Positions 6,198-10,178 of a stretch of 10,178 nt of DNA are shown in pieces. Position 1 is the first letter of the stretch, and each line of letters opens with the position of its first letter. The position numbers and the translations under genes are program-made. The notes beneath the pieces were generated by a model. The model worked only from the letters and a program-made list of their open reading frames with translations. It was not told where the DNA came from and made no database searches. Origin of the DNA: Candidatus Peregrinibacteria bacterium CG_4_10_14_0_2_um_filter_43_11 (lineage in GTDB: Bacteria > Patescibacteriota > Gracilibacteria > UM-FILTER-43-11). Location of the stretch: assembly GCA_002792495.1 (NCBI GenBank), contig PFOK01000116.1:1-10178 (forward strand), in the 5' to 3' direction.

Positions 6198-8522
6198 ATG
6201 ACCAATTTCTCAAAAATCATCGCTAAGGCGCCCGAAGGATCCGGGATTTACAAATTCCTCAACGATCAAAAAGAACCCCTTTACGTCGGCAAAGCAAAAA
6301 ATCTTAAAAAACGATTGCAGTCTTATTTTCGCGCTTCCGCGAATCACGGCATAAAAACCGCAAAACTGCTCGAAAAAGTGGAGAGTGTCGAATGGATCGA
6401 AACCAACAGTGAGGTGGAGGCACTGATTTTGGAAGACAACCTCATAAAAACCCTTCAGCCGAAGTACAACATCCTTTTAAAAGACGACAAAAACTTTCAG
6501 TACATCAAAGTTACAGTGCAAGATGACTACCCCGAAGTTTACAGCGTTCGTCGTATTTTAAAAGACGGTGCCAAATATTTTGGCCCCAAGACCAACGGAA
6601 TGGATGTACAGCGATTGCTCGAGTCCGCGAAACGGATTTTCGGTTTGTGCAGCGTTAAAAATATTACGGTCAATCCCACAGGGGAATCTGTGGGTGGAGC
6701 AAAAATCGCGGTAAAAGTAGGCGGAAGCGCGGCCATAAGGCCGTGTCTGGATTACCACATCAAACGCTGCACAGGGCCATGTGCCGGTATGGTCACGCCG
6801 GAGGAATACCGAAAACAGATCAACGCGGCGATCGACTTTTTATCCGGAGATTACAAAGTGGCGATCGATTCACTGAAATCCCAAATGACGCAGTACGCCC
6901 TCGAAAAAAAGTTTGAACGCGCCGCCGCCTTGCGTGATCAGATCAATGCCATCGAAAGAAGCGCTCACAAACAATTGATCACTGACACCACCCTTGTCAG
7001 TCGCGACGTGATCGCGTTTGTGGAAGATTTGGGGAAAAATTATTTCATCCTCTTTCAAAGTCGTGGCGGAAAATTAATTGCCGAAGAACGTTTCGTCTCC
7101 GAAGGGGGGGAAGCCGCTCCGGAAGTGATGGAAGCGTTTTTGCGTGAATATTATGCCCTTGCAGCCGACATTCCCAAAGAAATCGTCATTTCGGTCGAAC
7201 CGGAAGAAAAAACAACGCTCACGGAATACATCAAAGGTCACACCGACCATACGGTCAAACTCATCCATCCAAAAATCGGTCAAAAAGACGATCTCATCGC
7301 CCTGGCGGAAAAAAACGCCCGTTCGTTTGCGGAGGCCAGTCGGGTGAGCTGGGAAGCCGCTGAAAAACGAGCCGAAATCGCGCTTGAGGAATTGAAAAAA
7401 GTTCTGAAACTTCCTGAGCTTCCCAAGCGGATCGAATGCTATGACATCTCCCACCTTGGCGGCACCGAAACTGTCGGGAGTATGGTTGTTTTTAAAAAAG
7501 GCAAACCGGCTAACGTCGATTACCGCCAATTCCGTTTGCGCACTACCGTTAATCAGAACGACGATTTCAAGAGCATCAACGAAGTGATCACGCGTCGGCT
7601 CAATTATTTACCCGAACAATTGCCGGAAGGCTACAGAATCCGCAAAGCCAAAAAAGCCGATTTTCCGTTCATCGAAGAAACCTGCAAAAAAGAACCCGTC
7701 AACGATTGGAACCTGAATGTGAAACATTTTTTTGTCATCGAAAAGAATAAAAAAATCGTCGGTTTCATCCGTCTCCATCCGCTCGATGATTCCGTCGATG
7801 ACTTAAGTTCTTTGTGGGTCGCCAAAGAAGAACGCGGTCAAAAACTGGGGCATCATCTCATTACCAAAGCAATTGAATCAAGCAAGCACGGCCGTGTGTA
7901 CATCGATGTCGTCAAAGAGCTCGAAGAATACTACCTCAAGCTCGAATTCGAGGTGCTCCGTCAGCCCCCGCAAGCGATGCTCGATAAAATCACGCGACTC
8001 AAAAAAGACAAACGGGCATGGAAAAAGGCCGAAACCCTGCGTGGCAAGAATTTTGAACTCGTGTTCATGGTGTACCAAAAAAAGAAGAGAGACCTTTCCT
8101 TCTCCGCTCGCCCTGATCTCATGGTCATCGACGGCGGCAAGGGCCAATTGAGTAGCGCGCTCAAAGCGATGGAAGAGAAGGGGATTGCGATCCCCCTCAT
8201 TTCGCTAGCCAAAGAAAAGGAAAAGGTTTTTGTTCCGGGAAAATCCGACCCACTCAACCTAAAAAACAATTCCGAAGGCAGTTATCTCCTCCAGCGTATC
8301 CGCGACGAGGCCCACCGCTTCGCCATCAGTTTCAACCGCAGTAGCCGTGATAAAAAAATGACCCAGTCCGTACTCGATACCATCCCCGGAGTAGGCCCGA
8401 AGCTCAAAAAACGCCTTCTCACGCACTTCGGCTCCGTCCCCCGCATCCGCGAAGCCTCTCTTGACAAACTCACTCCCATTTGCGGTGAAGGCATTGCAGT
8501 GAAGATTAAGGAGGGTCTGTGA
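6198..8522 (+). CDS. uvrC: UvrC excinuclease subunit with inserted GNAT domain
   Basis: Nuclease subunit of UvrABC nucleotide excision repair; it cuts on both sides of a DNA lesion held by UvrB. Domains in order: GIY-YIG nuclease for the 3' cut (about 12-95; GIY 16-18, Y29, R39, EALILE 74-79); cysteine cluster C151, C183, C191, C195 matching the UvrC Fe-S ligands; UVR motif for UvrB binding (about 228-258); RNase H-like nuclease for the 5' cut (D416 in CYDISH, DDFKSINEVITRRL 455-468, D645 in VIDGGKGQ, H706 in RDEAHRFAI); tandem helix-hairpin-helix at the end (about 724-774). At 774 residues it exceeds the usual ~600 because about 155 residues of GNAT acetyltransferase fold sit at about 475-630, inside the RNase H-like domain. 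About 20 extra residues also separate C151 and C183. All catalytic residues persist, so repair activity is likely retained. Ends with TGA. Confidence 0.96.
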   Translation: MTNFSKIIAKAPEGSGIYKFLNDQKEPLYVGKAKNLKKRLQSYFRASANHGIKTAKLLEKVESVEWIETNSEVEALILEDNLIKTLQPKYNILLKDDKNFQYIKVTVQDDYPEVYSVRRILKDGAKYFGPKTNGMDVQRLLESAKRIFGLCSVKNITVNPTGESVGGAKIAVKVGGSAAIRPCLDYHIKRCTGPCAGMVTPEEYRKQINAAIDFLSGDYKVAIDSLKSQMTQYALEKKFERAAALRDQINAIERSAHKQLITDTTLVSRDVIAFVEDLGKNYFILFQSRGGKLIAEERFVSEGGEAAPEVMEAFLREYYALAADIPKEIVISVEPEEKTTLTEYIKGHTDHTVKLIHPKIGQKDDLIALAEKNARSFAEASRVSWEAAEKRAEIALEELKKVLKLPELPKRIECYDISHLGGTETVGSMVVFKKGKPANVDYRQFRLRTTVNQNDDFKSINEVITRRLNYLPEQLPEGYRIRKAKKADFPFIEETCKKEPVNDWNLNVKHFFVIEKNKKIVGFIRLHPLDDSVDDLSSLWVAKEERGQKLGHHLITKAIESSKHGRVYIDVVKELEEYYLKLEFEVLRQPPQAMLDKITRLKKDKRAWKKAETLRGKNFELVFMVYQKKKRDLSFSARPDLMVIDGGKGQLSSALKAMEEKGIAIPLISLAKEKEKVFVPGKSDPLNLKNNSEGSYLLQRIRDEAHRFAISFNRSSRDKKMTQSVLDTIPGVGPKLKKRLLTHFGSVPRIREASLDKLTPICGEGIAVKIKEGL
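6675..6694 (+). repeat. Intragenic 7-bp hairpin in the uvrC cysteine-cluster insert
   Basis: CCCACAG (6675-6681) and CTGTGGG (6688-6694) are perfect inverted repeats with a 6-base loop. They lie in the stretch encoding the extra residues between C151 and C183 of UvrC. No T tract follows, so it is not a terminator. Confidence 0.5.
7620..8087 (+). other. GNAT acetyltransferase-like domain inserted in UvrC
   Basis: Encodes about residues 475-630 of UvrC. It begins with a typical GNAT first strand and helix (GYRIRKAKKADFPFIEETC), then FFVIEKNKKIVGFIRLHP (strands 2-3), DLSSLWV (strand 4), the acetyl-CoA loop and helix VAKEERGQKLGHHLITKAIE, and the late EYYLKLEFEV segment typical of GNATs, ending in FELVFMVYQ (last strand). 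The pyrophosphate loop is RGQKLG; the usual pattern R-x-x-G-x-G has K549 in place of its first Gly, so cofactor binding may be weakened. It is in frame, without stop or frameshift, and flanked by intact UvrC sequence. Confidence 0.88.
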
Positions 8523-8573
8523 TATCGAATGGAACCATCCAGCCTGCGACGGGGGAATAACCTTCTCGTCTAC

Positions 8574-8666
8574 TTAACCTGCTTTTAAGGCCTCTTGTTC
8601 TATTTTGGGAATTCTTTTTTTAGCCACTTCCGTGCCGGAGTCGTTTAATCCCCCTGCACCCCTTTT
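8574..8666 (-). other. Short minus-strand frame, possible gene-end fragment
   Basis: Thirty codons between two stops read like the end of a protein (DSGTEVAKKRIPKIEQEALK, then AG and TAA) but have no start codon. The open frame runs into the first C-rich palindrome. It may be the tail of a gene cut off by that repeat, or chance. Not recognised. Confidence 0.2.
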
Positions 8667-8692
8667 TTAAGGGGGCTTTAGTGGGTATTTAA
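8645..8692. repeat. C-rich intergenic palindrome, unit 1
   Basis: Starts TTTAATCCCCCTGC and ends GGTATTTAA, with CCCCTTTTTTAAGGGGG in the middle, giving an imperfect nested hairpin. It resembles C5/G5 palindromes scattered between genes in many bacterial genomes. No protein is encoded and no T tract follows on either strand. Confidence 0.55.
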
Positions 8693-8696
8693 CCAA

Positions 8697-8755
8697 AATC
8701 CCCCTGCCTGCCCCGAACGTAGCCGCGGGGACAAGGGGGATGCCAGGGGGTTAAA
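8697..8755. repeat. C-rich intergenic palindrome, unit 2
   Basis: Begins with the same AATCCCCCTGC as unit 1, in direct orientation. The outer arms AATCCCCCTG and CAGGGGGTT pair, and inside them CCCC pairs with GGGG around 8711-8730. Unit 1 and unit 2 share the outer arms but differ in the centre, as expected of related copies of a small palindromic element. Confidence 0.55.
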
Positions 8756-8950
8756 CCTACCGGTAGTGGTTCTGTTATGCCACAATCTATCTCGCTGAAA
8801 AAAGGAACGCCAGTCCCGCCTACCTGCGCGAAGCTGCTACGGCAAAGACAGGGCGATCCCCAAAGGACCCCCGTTCGGGCGACAACACCCCTAAGCTTCA
8901 ATAAAAGTAAGGAGTAATGTTGGGAGTAGAGGGGAAGGTTTTTTAGGTTC
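8756..8950. other. GC-rich non-coding block before the radical SAM gene
   Basis: A stretch with several C and G runs (for example CCCGCC, GATCCCC, GACCCCCGTTCGGG) unlike the adjoining AT-rich DNA. The long minus-strand frame across it (from 9018) is rich in Pro, Gly, Cys and Arg, and runs through a terminator and the palindromes, so I do not regard it as a gene. No RNA gene was recognised. Confidence 0.4.
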
Positions 8951-8982
8951 AACAAAAGCGGATCCATGGAAAACAGATCCGC
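8951..8982 (-). terminator. Intrinsic terminator of the radical SAM gene
   Basis: On the minus strand a perfect 7-bp stem, GCGGATC (8982-8976) with GATCCGC (8964-8958), and an 11-base loop are followed directly by TTTTGTT. It begins 14 bases after the stop codon of the radical SAM gene. Confidence 0.75.
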
Positions 8983-8996
8983 CTTTGAAGCTTTTT

Positions 8997-9881
8997 TTAC
9001 AGAATATCCGTCAGGCATTTATGTCTGGCACCATCGCAGAGATTCTTGCTTATTCTAAGCCTCAAATCATCTGTTAATTCACCGATGGGGTGTTCCATTA
9101 AGAACGGACAGCCGTATACTGTGTCATTTGGATCAATCACAAAAAAATTCACTCCCGCAGGGCAATACTCATTGCATTTTGCAAGTTCTTCTCCTTTTGT
9201 TCCTTCTTTGGGGCCAAAATTTCCTTGAATTTTCACCATCAGTTCGGTCTTATCGTATCGCTCACGTACGTCATCTACCAAATGGAAGAAACGTTGTCTT
9301 TCTTCATCCGTTAGCACGCGTTTTCCATCTTCTTTGGCACTGCCGGATTTTATGTATTTTATAAAACTGACTCCGTTCCCTCCCATGTTGTGAACCTGAT
9401 CACATATATCACCAACCATTTCGAAATTATCCAGGGTGATGGTCACGGCGATTTGGGTTCGGAACCCTCGCTCTTTGGCCTGCGCCACAACATGCCGAAC
9501 AATTCGCTCGGGAACGCTATGCAGATCTTCCTGGATTCCAAAATGAAGACTGATTTGCAGTTCCTCAATGCCGTATTCTCGCAACCGATCAAATAGTTCA
9601 GGTTTTTGGAACAATAAGAGTCCGTTCGTTAAAATATATTTTTGATCTGCCCGGCGATACGCTTCCAGATACTCCAGATCCGTTAATGTTTCGCTTCCCG
9701 CAATAATAATGCGGAAGTCGTTTCTAAATTTATCCACCAGTTCAAGAGTAGCCTCGGGTGATCGCACTCCTTCGTAGGGGAGATAGCAGTGATGGCAGGC
9801 CATATTGCAATGTGGCTTGTCATTAACCATCAGTATCATGGTGGGCTGCTCGGACTCGTGACGGGATTTTAATGTACTCAT
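8997..9881 (-). CDS. Radical SAM protein with C-terminal cysteine cluster
   Basis: A 294-residue radical SAM enzyme. The 4Fe-4S/AdoMet motif is CNMACHHC (C25, C29, C32; CX3CX2C). A Gly-containing strand (IIIAGSETL, 58-66), KYILTNGLLL and QISLHFG follow as in the partial TIM barrel. The C-terminus has more cysteines (C236, C240, C258, C282, C289) in a CNEYCPAG ... DTVYGCPF ... HPIGEL arrangement, like SPASM/twitch auxiliary cluster domains of peptide-modifying and dehydrogenase-type radical SAM proteins. The substrate is not identifiable. The ATG at 9881 has no Shine-Dalgarno sequence; an internal ATG at codon 15 is an alternative. It is monocistronic in view, with its own terminator and a long structured leader containing a 27-codon ORF with tandem Trp codons. 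Peptide maturation or an enzyme controlled by amino-acid supply are both possible. Confidence 0.88.
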   Translation of the reverse strand: MSTLKSRHESEQPTMILMVNDKPHCNMACHHCYLPYEGVRSPEATLELVDKFRNDFRIIIAGSETLTDLEYLEAYRRADQKYILTNGLLLFQKPELFDRLREYGIEELQISLHFGIQEDLHSVPERIVRHVVAQAKERGFRTQIAVTITLDNFEMVGDICDQVHNMGGNGVSFIKYIKSGSAKEDGKRVLTDEERQRFFHLVDDVRERYDKTELMVKIQGNFGPKEGTKGEELAKCNEYCPAGVNFFVIDPNDTVYGCPFLMEHPIGELTDDLRLRISKNLCDGARHKCLTDIL

Positions 9882-9886
9882 AATAA

Positions 9887-9952
9887 AAAACTTAAATAAT
9901 AAAAAAACACCTCTTTTTTTAGAGGCGCATGATCACGAACTATTTAAGTTTT
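9887..9952 (-). repeat. 12-bp inverted repeat enclosing the leader terminator
   Basis: AAAACTTAAATA (9887-9898) and TATTTAAGTTTT (9941-9952) are perfect inverted repeats. In the leader RNA they would form an outer stem around the short terminator hairpin, with the 3' arm ending only six bases before the radical SAM start codon, so pairing could also affect translation initiation. Confidence 0.5.
9901..9926 (-). terminator. Leader terminator (attenuator) before radical SAM gene
   Basis: On the minus strand CCTCT (9925-9921) pairs with AGAGG (9914-9910) across an A6 loop, plus one G-U pair, then G and TTTTTTT (9907-9901). The stem is short, but the U7 tail is good. Its 5' arm and loop can pair instead with TTTTTTAGAGG (9973-9963), making an 11-bp competing stem. 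It lies about 20 bases upstream of the start codon, so transcription must pass it to express the gene. Confidence 0.55.
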
Positions 9953-9965
9953 ATAACCTTTACCT

Positions 9966-10049
9966 CTAAAAAATTTGTATGCTGCTCCACCAAGCCATGA
10001 CTTGGAGGAGATTTTTTTGCCCAAATTGTTTTATTGGTACGATTTTCAT
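9966..10049 (-). CDS. 27-residue leader or precursor peptide ORF, tandem Trp
   Basis: A short ORF from the ATG at 10049 to a TAG at 9966-9968. The peptide starts MKIVPIKQFGQ and contains VMAWWSSIQIF at its end, with two adjacent TGG codons (9987-9992). It lies on the same strand as and 84 bases upstream of the radical SAM start, about 20 bases after a predicted promoter start. Its stop codon falls within the arm of the competing RNA stem, and its Trp codons lie in another hairpin. This is the arrangement of a trp-type attenuation leader peptide. Alternatively it is a small substrate peptide for the radical SAM enzyme. Translation is not shown by any ribosome site, but other genes here lack one too. 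Chance cannot be excluded for 27 codons. Confidence 0.45.
   Translation of the reverse strand: MKIVPIKQFGQKNLLQVMAWWSSIQIF
9985..10018 (+). terminator. Hairpin: plus-strand terminator, also leader hairpin on minus
   Basis: CTCCACCAAG (9985-9994) pairs with CTTGGAGGAG (10001-10010), nine pairs with one mismatch and a 6-base loop. On the plus strand ATTTTTTT follows, a convincing intrinsic terminator for rightward transcription. On the minus strand the same stem lies inside the 27-codon ORF and includes its two Trp codons, like the pause hairpin of trp leaders, with no T tract after it. Confidence 0.65.
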
Positions 10050-10070
10050 AAAGAAACTTATTCTGAAATC

Positions 10071-10098
10071 AGTTTACATAGAAAAATAATATTGTCAA
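10071..10098 (-). promoter_or_regulatory. Promoter of the radical SAM leader
   Basis: On the minus strand a perfect TTGACA (10098-10093), a 16-bp spacer and TAAACT (10076-10071, 4 of 6). A start near 10064 gives a leader of roughly 180 bases before the radical SAM ATG. Confidence 0.5.
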
Positions 10099-10178
10099 GT
10101 TTTTGCTGCATGAGGCACTAGTGTCCCAAGAAAGTTTTGAGTGAGGGGCTAATTTTGTTTTGGTATAAACGAAAAAAG

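Noticed and set aside
6198..8522. Reading uvrC as two genes or as a frameshifted fusion
   Set aside because: The frame is continuous for 774 codons, the GNAT part has UvrC sequence on both sides, and no internal start with leader signals was seen at the borders.
8689..9018. Minus-strand open frame of 109 codons
   Set aside because: It starts inside the radical SAM 3' end, then runs through that gene's terminator, a GC-rich block and a palindromic repeat. Composition is Pro/Gly/Cys/Arg-rich and no family is recognised.

Overview
The window looks like the chromosome of a small-genome bacterium, most plausibly a member of the Candidate Phyla Radiation (Patescibacteria; a Peregrinibacteria-like lineage would fit). 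The reasons are an NYN-family nuclease downstream of pyrG, a nucleotidyltransferase-like protein of a type I associate with CPR genomes, C-rich intergenic palindromes, AT-rich leaders and almost no Shine-Dalgarno sequences. UGA is a normal stop: it ends trpS and uvrC, so the genetic code with UGA as glycine is not in use. The lineage is inference; the window holds no rRNA or tRNA.

Layout. Bases 1-318 hold no convincing gene, but have a good plus-strand promoter followed almost at once by an intrinsic terminator. Bases 319-3531 are a minus-strand housekeeping cluster, trpS - pyrG - NYN nuclease. Bases 3617-4432 hold the C-terminal remnant of an ISL3-type transposase abutting a membrane-anchored unknown protein. 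Bases 4433-4835 are a mostly non-coding spacer. A lone STAS protein (plus, 4836-5192) overlaps tail-to-tail with a winged-helix/nucleotidyltransferase-like gene (minus, 5143-6123). That gene diverges from uvrC (plus, 6198-8522) across a perfect 26-bp palindrome. After a GC-rich intergenic repeat block comes a minus-strand radical SAM gene (8997-9881) with a structured leader reaching to about 10098.

Two things stand out. First, UvrC carries a complete GNAT acetyltransferase-like domain of about 155 residues, inserted inside its RNase H-like nuclease domain at the surface loop just before the PDLMVIDGGKGQ motif; all the usual UvrC domains are still present on both sides. Second, the radical SAM gene is preceded by a 27-codon ORF with tandem Trp codons. 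The ORF is followed by two mutually exclusive RNA pairings, the second being a short hairpin with a U7 tail. This matches a trp-leader-type attenuator, or alternatively a small precursor-peptide gene for the radical SAM enzyme.

The housekeeping genes cover tRNA charging (TrpS), CTP synthesis (PyrG) and nucleotide excision repair (UvrC). The partners of the STAS, nucleotidyltransferase-like and radical SAM proteins cannot be identified from this window.
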